Shown: positions 55,008 to 64,000 of the stretch, one piece after another
Layout: each line of letters starts with the position of its first letter
Position numbering within the stretch: position 1 is the stretch's first letter
NCBI GenBank assembly: GCA_012845835.1
Contig: JABAKD010000015.1
Coordinates: 8,090,467-8,154,466 of the forward strand
Length of the DNA: 64,000 nt
Direction of reading: 5' to 3'
From: Undaria pinnatifida
Taxonomy: Eukaryota > Sar > Phaeophyceae > Laminariales > Alariaceae
Notes under the pieces: generated by a model
Database searches by the model: none
What the model saw: only the letters and a program-made list of their open reading frames with translations
Told to the model about the DNA's origin: nothing
Program-made: the position numbers and the translations under genes

Positions 55008-56185
55008 TCAAGCGCGAAGCGACGGGGGGGGGGGGGAGGCTTGTTGGCCGCTGACACTCCGAGGCGGAGGGCAAGGGAGGCAGTGTTAGCGGCCAGAGAG
55101 GAGGGTGCACTCGATAGCATGCATGGTCGTAGTCTTTACATCATGGAGCCTCGCATCCTTACACAGCCGGGACGGACCACGTCGGGTTTTCACAGACTAG
55201 CTATAAGTTTTGCACCACGTACAGGGGCTCCCTGAGCAGATTGTTGGCCATAACTGCGACGAAGATGAGGGTGAACGGAGGCGATGTGAGTTGAAGCGGG
55301 TCGGGGTGGGGGGGGTTGGGGGTGGGGTGGGGGGAGGTGGTGGGGGGTGGGGGGGGAAGGATGTCTGTGGCCGACTTGTTGACCGGCGGGGGTGTACTCG
55401 TTGTCATGCATGAATATAGTCTGTAGGTCATATTTTGGATCCTTCTTTTGCTTACAGCTATGCATAGGCAAAATAACACGTACTGCGCATATTTAGTTAT
55501 ATTTCATTTGCCTTCGCAATTCTTTCTAAACGCAAAAGCTGACAAATTGCGCCGAACACCATCACTCTCACTCAACCCATCCTCTTTCCTTGTGGGTGCT
55601 CCGTTGAATACGCGCCACCGCCAAAAATGGATCGACCTTAAGCCGAACGTTGGCATCAGTGTCTTCACGAAGTACTCAACTTTGGTTGGGTAGGAGCAGG
55701 GTAGTAAAACATATTAATAACAGTATTGAAACCATCGAACGTCACAATCCAAGGCTAACCAATCCAACCCACGAGAAAAAAACAGAGAAACAATTGGCTA
55801 CAAAGATGGTCTCCTTTAATATCATCTTTTTTATTTCTAACCTGATTTTGTCGCGGGTTGGTTGGCGTTGGTTAATTTTAACGCTCCTCGATTTCAATAT
55901 TATCTTTTTGACTTTTTCGCCAACCTAAACGAACTTGGAAACCGCAAGCACCCCATAGTTATTCTCGAATCAATTCATCGCCACAAAAAATTTAGTCCGT
56001 GGTCGCAGGACGGCAACGCATGTTGAACGGGTTTTAGACGAGAAAATTCTGTGGGTGGTGCGTCTTTCCAAAGCCCGGCATCCACGACGGTCAAAGCACA
56101 ACATTCACGACGGCCAACACACAGCACCCAGGGACGGCCGCACTTCACAAGCCAAAGCATCCAACCCCGGGTCACCCCATAACGC
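55008..56185. other. C1 scraps, G-rich patch; no gene
   Basis: A C1 fragment lies at 55098-55200 and GGGGTGG-rich DNA at 55300-55370. Single-copy-looking sequence follows to 56185 without a supported exon. Confidence 0.35.
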
Positions 56186-56267
56186 TCGGGTACGGGTACG
56201 GGTACGGGTACGGGTACGGGTACGGGTACGGGTACGGGTACAGGTACGGGTACGGGTTAGGGTTAGC
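56186..56267. repeat. GGGTAC hexamer array ending in GGGTTA
   Basis: About eleven GGGTAC units, one CAGGTAC variant, then GGGTTAGGGTTA. The last two units are canonical telomere repeats; the array is a telomere-repeat variant. Confidence 0.9.
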
Positions 56268-56721
56268 GTTGCCTCCCCCCCAACCAGCCTACCTATAGAA
56301 ATAGTACAGTACGGAACCAAAGATATTTCGTGGAAACGGGTTGGCCTAAGATCCGTTAATACAGCCACCAGGACAGGCTTCAGTAACTCTGGCGTAGAGC
56401 AGCAGCCGCGTGTGGCCATGGCACGCGGTCATGTTTATTTTCCCCTGCAGCGTGTCAGCACGGAGAGTGTGTACGATAACACTCCTCAAACAGCACCACC
56501 GAGACTCCAACCAAGTCTCAAATTGTTTTTCATGTTTTTTGTCCTTTCGTTTTGCTTGTCATGCGGCAACGCGCGGGAGCCCTCGTTATCTTAATTGTGT
56601 TCGCCGTCCGACTAATGCGCAGCATGAACGAGCTTCAATATTGAATCACCTCTAAACATTCCCAGATAGTAGAAAATTGTTGTTGTGACGTGGAGCAACG
56701 AGAGACGCAGCACTTCACCAA

Positions 56722-56871
56722 GACCACGGTTTGGTAGTATCATACCCCCCTTTGTCTCTGCTGGACTTTGCGCCGCTCGCACGAGTGACTCTGCAACTCA
56801 CTGACAAAACCACTTCAGGATATATTGTTTTGGCGCAGCGTACCTAACCATTCCATCCCGGACTTATCTCG
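56722..56871. mobile_element. M2 left part, split by M1
   Basis: CCAAGACCACGGTTTGGTAG, GCGCAGCGTACCTAACC. The M2 body resumes after the M1 element at about 57130-57265 (GTCACTCGCACTCGCGTGAG). Confidence 0.5.
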
Positions 56872-57123
56872 GACGCGTGCTACGATAGAAGTGCACCTCT
56901 TTTTCTCGGGAGGTATTCCTCAGTTTGGGAGCTTAAGACCTCCCCCTAAAACTAATTTGGCACAAAACTGCTACCGGATGAAAACTCCCACGGCCTAGGT
57001 ACACAACACGAGAATCAAACAAAAATAAATGTGGCGTATTTTCCGACGATTTTTGGGTTGAGGAGCCCCGTCACTCAAAAACCTTTTCAGACGAAAATTG
57101 ACACCTCTATCGTAGCATGCGTC
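56872..57123 (+). mobile_element. M1 MITE, TSD CTCG
   Basis: 252 bp, GACGCGTGCTACGATAGAAG to ATCGTAGCATGCGTC, flanked by CTCG (56868-56871 and 57124-57127). Inserted inside an M2 element, so it is younger than that M2 copy. Confidence 0.85.
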
Positions 57124-57286
57124 CTCGAAAAAGTTAGCGCAGCACGGAAGCTGAAGACCGGAAAGGAAGAGCGGGGGGGGGGGTCACTCGCACTCGCGTG
57201 AGTAACCCCAAGCCACCGCGGGGAAAAAAAAAGGTCTACAAAGTGACCCCCCCTGCCGTACCCGCCCCCCCTTCTAAAATATGTAT

Positions 57287-57542
57287 GACGCGTGCTATGA
57301 TAGAGATGCACCACTTCTTTTTCTGGGGTTTCCTCGATTTGGGGGCTTAAGACGTCTCCCAAACACTGGTTTGGTGAAAAATAAAGCTGCTACCGGATAG
57401 AAAATCCCATGGCCTAGAGGTACACAGCGAGAATCACGAAAATTAATGTGGCGTGTTTTCCGACGATTTGGGGTTAAGGAGCCCCGTCTTTCAAAAAATA
57501 TTTCAGGTTACAAAAAGTGATACCTCTATCGTAGCATGCGTT
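57287..57542 (+). mobile_element. M1 MITE, TSD GTAT
   Basis: 256 bp, GACGCGTGCTATGATAGAG to ATCGTAGCATGCGTT, flanked by GTAT (57283-57286 and 57543-57546). Confidence 0.85.
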
Positions 57543-57804
57543 GTATATAGGATTCGTTCTACGGTAGCCCCCCCAACCATTCTGTAACGAAATCGCCGAT
57601 TTCAAAACCAGCGCCCGGTCATATCTCCTGAAATGCGGTGTCCCTCGACACCTCGACGTCATCGACCGATAGACCTTTGCACACAGGAGAATACATGGAG
57701 ACTTTTTTTTCAAGAGTATCCTTCCTTGTGCGGAGCAGCCGTGATACGTTCGTCAAAGAAAACCGCTGGTTTAGGGAGGGTTTGTCGTAGAATCATTCAT
57801 AGTG

Positions 57805-58375
57805 GTTGGCCTCGGTTGGCACCGACGCTGTAAAACATTTTATGTACATTGGGGTTGGCGTTGGTTGGTAACGACGCTGTGAAACATGCCAATCACGGCG
57901 TTAGTTAGACAACCAGGGTACCGTTTTTTTTTTCAAGCGGTCACCATGATGGTTATCTAGTTACCGGTAGATGCTATTGTGCGGGGTGGAGAATCCTAAC
58001 TCCGCACACAAAGGAATGATCACATCACGTAGTGTGAAAATGGTAGGGCACCCACGAGGCATTTGCTGTCTCTGGAGTGGCCACACTAAAAAACAAAGCA
58101 ACTCATTGGCGCTGTCATCCATTACCAAGAAAGAGGCACAAGGTGCCGAAGTCCGTCATACGAGCGGTTCTTGAAAGGATGCAGTTCACCCTTCGTACGA
58201 CTGGCCGAACACCTGACGGCGCTTCGCGATTGGTGCAAGCAATGTCTGCCTGGTTGGTAAAAACACGACGTGCTCCGTTCCGGCAGAGTAGGGATGCGAG
58301 GGTTTATGGTCATGACGACTATGGCCATGCACAAACTGAGTACACCCCATCCCTCCCCCCCCCCCCCCCCCCGAT
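57805..58375 (+). repeat. 570-bp duplicated block, copy 2
   Basis: Collinear with 29225-29795, including an embedded C1 repeat with a C run at 58355-58372. Small indels and a T run in place of the G run separate the copies. Confidence 0.7.
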
Positions 58376-58852
58376 CGTGGCCGCAGGTTTCCTTGCTTGC
58401 TGAGCGACGAGGCTCCTAAACCTGTTCATATTAACGAAATCGTCGTACTGTCATCCTTGTTTTATGCCACATGATCTGTTGGAATGCCTGTTAGGCCATG
58501 GGTTTGTTCATCCGGTTGGGAGTCTCGGAATATTTCGGTGCGCACACCTCTACCGTGTTGGTATCACTTTTTCTCCATCCGACCTGCATGAGGCATGAGC
58601 TTCAACGTCGATCGCCCCCGAAAATTACCAAAAATAGCGGGCGACAACCAAGGGAGATCCAGGCTGTTGTTTTCAGCCGTTCTTTCGGCCCTAAGGCTTT
58701 AACCACGCAATAAAGCATATTTCTTTTTCTACATGATACCAGGAGTGCATCATCATCGCCAGCTCTGAATGCCCATCAGCTCCTCAGCGTCAGCCTCTGC
58801 CACCACGCCATTCCGGGGGGCACACGCACCGCGATCTCCGATAATAACGAAA

Positions 58853-59138
58853 CACGCGTGCTGCGATAGAGGAGCACCATTTTTTTTTTCTAATACTACC
58901 CCTCAATTTGGGAGCTTAAGACCTTTCCCAAAAAACGGATTTGGAGGGGGGGGGGGGGGGGGGGGGGGGGGCTGCTACGGGATAAAAAAACCCCATGGCC
59001 TACCTAAGGCACACAACGGTAATCACAATGCAACAAAAAAAAATGGCGTATTTTCCGACGATAATGGGTTAAGGAGCCCCGTCAATTAGAAAAAAAAAAC
59101 AGGCAAAAATTGCTACCTCTATTATTGTGGCATTCGTC
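58853..59138 (+). mobile_element. M1 MITE with internal poly(G)
   Basis: CACGCGTGCTGCGATAGAGG to TTGTGGCATTCGTC. A pure G run of about 24 (58947-58970) has expanded where other copies have GGAGAAAAA. The TSD is unclear (GAAA versus GGAA). Confidence 0.65.
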
Positions 59139-59420
59139 GGAAAAAAAAAATACGGATGCTACGGCTAAAACAAGTGCGAACGTCAGCTGTTCGTCATGAA
59201 ACGACGAAAAACGTGCGAACGGCATTCGCGAACGGCAACCAAAACATATTGAAACGGCATCGAAGCATCAGAGAGTTTTCCACTATGTGTGGAGGTGCTT
59301 CCCACCAAGCTGGAAACTCTAAGATTCTGCAGAGCCGCATCTTTGCCTGAGAACGTCGCATGGGTTTGCGAACGCTCATGAACGCTTAACGCGGAACACG
59401 CATCCATGACATTAGCTCAC

Positions 59421-59463
59421 ATGGTATGGCCAGAAATTCCTCGCGAGTGATGCGATTAGAGTC
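59421..59463 (-). CDS. Candidate small EF-hand exon
   Basis: Minus strand: a T/C tract and TCTCTGGTGCAG|GAC, then 43 bases to CCAT|GTGAGC. It reads DSNRITREEFLAIP, which has the second half of an EF-hand loop and the start of its exit helix (I.REEFL.IP). Calcineurin-B-type proteins have EEF.S.P at this point of EF-hand 1. Phase 0 in, phase 1 out. The splice signals are good, but the exon is tiny, so confidence is limited. Confidence 0.35.
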
Positions 59464-59589
59464 CTGCACCAGAGAAAGAAAATGCGATCGAGTGAGCCGC
59501 AGTTCCTTCGATGTAACTGCCACGGGGCATTTGCAGACAGGCGTCGCGAACACACGGAACATGATGATGAGCGTCAAAAGCAATTTAAT

Positions 59590-60785
59590 ACCTTTGGGCT
59601 GAAACGGCCGATAAAAACGTCCGGTTGTAAGATTGAAATGGATCATTGAAACGGTCGAATGACAGTTGACACAGCCGATTTGAATGATCGATTGAAACGG
59701 CTGATTGAATTGGTGGATCAAAATGGTTGATTAAAACGACTGATTGAGATGATTGATCGAAGGGCTGATGAAAAATGGCTGATTGTAATGGTTGATTGAA
59801 CAACGGCTTCTTGAAGCGACTGATTAGAACGGTTGATTGAAATGGGCAAGTGCGGCTGATTGGGAGGTTTGATTGAAATGGACGATTGCAATGACTGATT
59901 TGATTGGTTGATTGAAGCGGCTTATAAAATGGTTGATCGAAATGGCGATTAAAACCGCTGATCAAGTTGACTGATTAAAACCACTGATCAAAATCGTCGA
60001 TATTCACGACTGGTTGAAGCGGGAGATTGAAGCGGTTGATCGAAACGGCTGATTGAAACGGCCGATGGAACGGCTAATTGACATGAAATGGCCGACTGAA
60101 ACGGTCGAATGAACCGGCGATTGCAGCGACTGACTAAATTGGTTGAGTGGAACGACTGATCAAAGTGGTTGATCAAAATGGCGGATCAAAACGGTAGATC
60201 AAAATGAGTAACTGTAACGGTTGATTGATACGGTTTATTGAAACGGCCCATTGAAACGGTCGATTAGAAGGGCTGATCGGATTGGTTGATCGATTTGGCT
60301 GATCAAAAATGTTGATCAAAATCGCCGAATGAAACGGTCAATTGAAGCAGCTGATCGAAGCGATTGACTGAAGGGCCCGATTGAATCGGTTGACTAAATG
60401 GGTTGATCACAATGGCTGATTGAATTGGGTAGTCTTAATGTTTAATTAAAACGGCTGATCAAATTGACTGAAACCAAAAATTGAAGAGATCGATTGAAAC
60501 GAACGATCAAAACAGCCGATACAAGTGATCGATCGAAGCGGTCGCTTGAAACGGTTGGTTGAAACGGTTGGTTGAATTGCCTCGTTAAAACCACTGATCA
60601 AATTGGCTAATCAAAATGGTTGATTAAAGATGCTGATAAAAATGGTTAATCACAATGGCTGATTACAACGCGTGATCAAACCGTCGATTAAAAAGGCTGA
60701 CTGAGACGGCCGATATAAAACGATCGATTAAAACGCCTGATGAAATTGGTTGATCAAAATGGCTAATGAAAACGTCTGATTAAAA
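59590..60785. repeat. 1.2-kb degenerate 13-bp tandem array
   Basis: Units of the form TGATTGAAACGGC or TGATCAAAATGGT, 12-18 bp with much drift, about 70-90 units. The minus-strand open frame with recurring FQS and I.R residues is a product of the array. Confidence 0.9.
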
Positions 60786-62146
60786 CGGCGAAAACAGGTG
60801 TATTTCCCCCCTGTTTCCTTCCTGGGCGCGACGGGGATGTTTCACGGCGTCGCGCATGGCGAACGTTTCTCCAGGCGCAATATGCGTTTCATTAGACCGG
60901 TGACAGTGGAAGGCCAAAACTTTGAAATTCCTGAAGATCCCAGTCAAACTTTGCCTGAAAAGTTGCCTATGGACCGAAGTTGAGTTGGTAGATTTGTTTT
61001 CGAAAGTTTCCAGAATTCCGAAAAAAACGATTTCTCGCGGCGATCTTGGCCAACATCGGCCTGAGAAATCCTCAAGCAGATCTTGGATTAGACGCGGCGC
61101 AATTTCGTGTTCTCCACACACTTCGTTCGACGAAATCAACGACAGCGTCGTGAACTCTGAACGTGGCGAGCTCGTAAGGGGCTCCGACCGCCCCTTGGTG
61201 TACAGCGCTCACTCCACGACCGGTTATTTGTGGCGGGCGCCGATCAGGCTTCTGTAAAAACACATTTAGCGGCTGGTGTATAGAAAACTGAGATAAAAAC
61301 TCCCTATCATCTCCCAACGGGCGAAACACAGAATTTTGAGAGGATGTGAAGGAAAACCACAGGACTAAACAAGCAACCTCTCACGCCATAGGGCATGGAT
61401 CGCGACGAATTCTTCAGCGCTGTCACCTACACTCATACGGCCTTGTCCGGAACGAAGAGGAGTGACCATGGGTTGTCTCTATCTCGAGATCGAAGGTCAA
61501 TCGTGTTTGGTGGGCAGTGTTGATCAAGGCTTGATGAAAAATAGATAAATTGACCTGTTGGACCGCATGACCAAAAAAAGAGCCAGAAAAAAATATTATA
61601 GTAATTTTTTCCCCATAGCGACGTTACCGGGAATCTTTCAGCAAATAACTTCCAAAACAAAATTGGAAACTTTTTCGCCAAACTATCGGATTTCCATTGT
61701 CATCGGTCTTACAGTACCGAATCTCCGATAAGAAACCGAAGTACTGTTTGTTTGACCAGATTCCCCTTTGCGACTTCTGACGCAACAAACTGACGATAAA
61801 AACTGCCGATGACAGCGCTGGCCACATGATACAATCTGAGCGGCTGGTGTAGGAGGTGTGTTTGAGCAGCAAGACAGGAAGCTGTGAGGCAATCGTGAGG
61901 CGTGACGATATTCGGATTGCCTCAAGTTTTTCCTAGACCTTTGACTAGATCGCGCTCGTCGCCTTTGGGTCTGTATGAACGGGCTCCCAAAAGGTTAATT
62001 GAGAAAGCGTGTATTGTACACTGACTTCAGCGCAGCAGCTGCCGACTTTCGTGTTTCCCTGAAATTTGTAGGCTAAGTTACTTGTAGGGTTATTTCTTGT
62101 AAGAGGACCGGTCGCACCCACCTACTCCTGTACAAATGCCTGGTTG
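60786..62146. other. Single-copy-like sequence, no gene called
   Basis: Repeat-poor. Plus strand 60813-60985 reads MRFIRPVTVEGQNFEIPEDP, then SQTLPEKLPMDRS and a stop, while another frame then stays open to 61257. The minus strand is also open (60780-61139). Without motifs I cannot choose a strand or claim a gene. Confidence 0.3.
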
Positions 62147-62336
62147 ATATACACAATTGGTACCATTTCTATCGAACACGAGTGGGTGGGGTCTATCGCA
62201 TGCATACGTAGGCACAAACTCGTGGGATGCATTTTCAGCTAATATACACAATTGGTACCATTTCTATCGAACACGAGTGGGTGGGGTCTATCGCATGCAT
62301 ACGTAGGCACAAACTCGTGGGATGCATTTTCAGCTA
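62147..62336. repeat. Perfect 95-bp tandem duplication
   Basis: 62147-62241 and 62242-62336 appear identical (ATATACACAATTGGTACC to GCATTTTCAGCTA). Confidence 0.95.
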
Positions 62337-63319
62337 GTTGTCGATTGGGAGAACCTCCGACGATCGCATTCCCCGCCAGGACGCGGCAGATTTAGGACAG
62401 ATTTAATCCTAACAATAGCAGATTTAGGACAAATTCAACCCGCATGAAAGTGGGATATTCGGAAAAACAGCCCTCTTTATTTCCTCCATGGACAAAAACT
62501 CTGAGTTCCGACGCCAAATATGGTAACCCATAACGTCCAAACGGGTACGGGCACCGGCAAATTCACGAGGGTAGCTTACCACTTAGCTGGTATTCGAGAA
62601 AATGGTTTGCTGGCTGTGACCAACCCTCGATTCGCTGCGGCGAACCCTCGCTTTTGGTCGCCGTGGAGTCAGGGTGCATGTTGGGCCCTGCCGGCGACTA
62701 CTTATATACCCGGAGTCAATTTAAATCAGGGATAGATACGACCTATACACCGGTATTCGCCGGTGACAGCAGTAGACTATGCACAGGTAGGTAACTGAGC
62801 ATTGCGCGGTAATATCGAGGTAATATAAGGTCCCTATTACCCGTGTGCTAATAGCTACGTACAGTAAGAAGTTTTCGATGCCACGATTCACATACAAGCT
62901 CACCTCCAAACGCACGCCCCACGACGAGTACGTACAGGATACATCAACGCAATAAACATGTGTTTCTAGTGTTGGCGTTTGTGGCAGATTTAAATTGGTT
63001 TTTGTAAATAAAATAGTGGAAACCAACCAGGGGTTACTTGTTAGCCGTCCCCGATATTGCGGCGAACCACCTGTTGGGGTAATGCCAAAATTGATTTGCG
63101 GTAATTACCGGTACGTAACTGGTCAACTCATAGGTATTACGTATTGTACCAATCCCTGGTTTGGAGGGCTCAGGTCTGGGTGGGAGCAGGGTGCCAAGCG
63201 GGAACAGGGTGCAGGTTTTTGTTCGTGCGTTTGGTGACCGACGAAACGCCCCGAAGTATCAGCAGTTGACCAATGGGTGGGTTTTCTCGAACAAGCGGTA
63301 AGCTCTACTGATAACTCAC
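62337..63319. other. No recognisable gene
   Basis: Repeat-poor; short open frames only. Confidence 0.3.
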
Positions 63320-63656
63320 AGCCAGTGATCATGTGCAGCTCCTCGAGCATTTCGACGTTGAGGTCAGACTCCAGATCGCGAGATCCGAAGATCATCGTCC
63401 TTAGCGTGGACAGGAAGCCCGCATCACCTCTCTTACGACTAGCTTTAGTAACTCCGACATCGCCGATCGATCTTTTGTTGACTGATAACGCCTTCCCAAA
63501 TCTCGCGGCCCATTTCTTGTTGTCGCGCCGCACACTGGTCGATACCCTGGCCGTGCACAGTTCAGAATAGGTCGGGGGCGGAGGGGGGGTCCGCTTCAGA
63601 AAAACCTCCATGCGAAGCAGTTTGCTCAGCAATATCATCGAGCTAGGATACCCCAC
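63320..63656 (-). CDS. Coding-like exon, perhaps N-terminal to an EF-hand protein
   Basis: Minus-strand frame open from 63656. Its clearest part reads DNKKWAARFGKALSVNKRSI, then STLRTMIFGSRDLESDLNVE and MLEELHMITG. It ends at a good donor, GGCT|GTGAGT, at 63319. LxxEMLEELHMITG resembles the helix before EF-hand 1 in calcineurin-B-like proteins (EE.EELH..T), and the exon lies upstream, on the same strand, of the EF-hand exons. The start is uncertain: either the first Met after 63656 or an acceptor GGCCAG|GG at 63547. A decayed copy of the DNKK segment lies at 63830-63905. Confidence 0.4.
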
Positions 63657-63829
63657 AAAGACCGCAATAGATCAAAATAATAATTGATATGGAGAATCTC
63701 TTAGCAAAGAAAAATGATGTGGGGTTCGTCCGGCTGACTGTTATGCTTGCCCCCCAGATTGTGCTTCTGTTGGAGCTGACTCTGCTGGTTCGGTGATTGT
63801 GGCGTATCTCCGTCCTAAAATGTTGCGAC

Positions 63830-63910
63830 AGTCTTCGGCTCCGCCCTCGCTGATCGACCCTTTGTCGACTGATGACGTCAGACACCGTGCTAAAGCTCGC
63901 CGACGGTTTC
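63830..63910 (-). pseudogene. Decayed copy of the 63.4-kb exon segment
   Basis: CTGATCGACCCTTTGTCGAC, then TTTCTTGTTGTCACCCAG parallels CCGATCGATCTTTTGTTGAC, then TTTCTTGTTGTCGCGCCG at about 63464-63530. It ends where the CCCTAA repeats begin. Confidence 0.45.
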
Positions 63911-63922
63911 TTGTTGTCACCC

Positions 63923-63951
63923 AGTAACCCTAACCCTAACCCTAACCCTAC
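63923..63951. repeat. Short CCCTAA telomere-type run
   Basis: AACCCTAACCCTAACCCTAA and one more partial unit, then CGGTGGGTGGGTGGGTGGG to the window end. Four repeats are too few to prove a chromosome end, and in this orientation a telomere would lie to the left, not the right. Confidence 0.85.
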
Positions 63952-64000
63952 GGTGGGTGGGTGGGTGGGTGAGTGAGTGGTGGGTGGGTGGGTGGACGGG

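Noticed and set aside
56055-56594. A 179-codon frame with an Arg-Val repeat
   Set aside because: The repeat is the GGGTAC array; the flanks show no domain.
59585-59965. A minus-strand frame with recurring FQS residues
   Set aside because: Encoded by the 13-bp tandem array, so the periodicity comes from the DNA.

Overview
This window looks nuclear and eukaryotic. The few credible coding segments are short exons with GT-AG introns, and they sit in a sea of dispersed repeats, microsatellites and minisatellites. There is no operon structure. TTAGGG-type telomere motifs (63923-63951, and variants at 56186-56267 and near 5485-5535), very long C-rich intron tracts and low gene density fit a brown alga or a related stramenopile. 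That placement is inference; no marker gene settles it.

The best gene is a ZIP-family metal transporter on the + strand. Three exons join in phase (16625-16878, 18228-19020, 19992-20300). They give TM1 to TM8, the HNFADG and HEIPHEIGN metal-site motifs, and acidic and His-rich loops. The first exon or exons are not certain; a candidate lies at 14832-14978. Decayed copies of ZIP exon pieces lie at 17032-17148 and 19706-19765. Just upstream, on the opposite strand, is the last exon of an unrecognised protein (13487-13650).

A second likely gene runs right to left over about 25 kb. An excellent EF-hand exon lies at 38610-38719. Weaker exon candidates at 47123-47145, 59421-59463 and 63320-63656 fit, in order, a calcineurin-B-like protein. 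The introns would be tens of kilobases of repeats.

Most of the window is non-autonomous mobile DNA. (1) TRIM elements of about 375 bp have 84-bp terminal repeats (TG...CA), a primer-binding site that fits a serine tRNA, a polypurine tract and an internal Pol III B-box-like motif. They occur at 11.7, 33.4, 34.2, 41.0, 43.3, 44.0, 46.2, 46.7, 51.3 and 51.8 kb. (2) A MITE family called M1 here, 250-290 bp, has termini GACGCGTGCTACGATAGA and 4-bp target duplications, with at least 12 copies; some copies have amplified ends. (3) A second inverted-repeat family, M2, often carries an expanded satellite inside. (4) M3 is an 89-bp element with TTAA ends. (5) A tRNA-headed SINE has a poly(A) tail. (6) Two repeat families end in poly(C). 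(7) A Ty3/gypsy integrase remnant lies between two TRIMs.

Layout: 0-13 kb is repeats. 13-20.3 kb holds the antisense exon and the ZIP gene. 20.7-25 kb is two long-period tandem arrays. 25-38 kb is M1, M2 and TRIM nests with two duplicated gene fragments. 38-42.4 kb holds the EF-hand exon, a 70-bp minisatellite and a (TAG)n array. 42-53 kb is a TRIM cluster and a 670-bp (TTA)n array. 53-60.8 kb is M1 copies, telomere-variant DNA and a 1.2-kb 13-bp array. 60.8-64 kb is mostly single-copy sequence ending in CCCTAA repeats.
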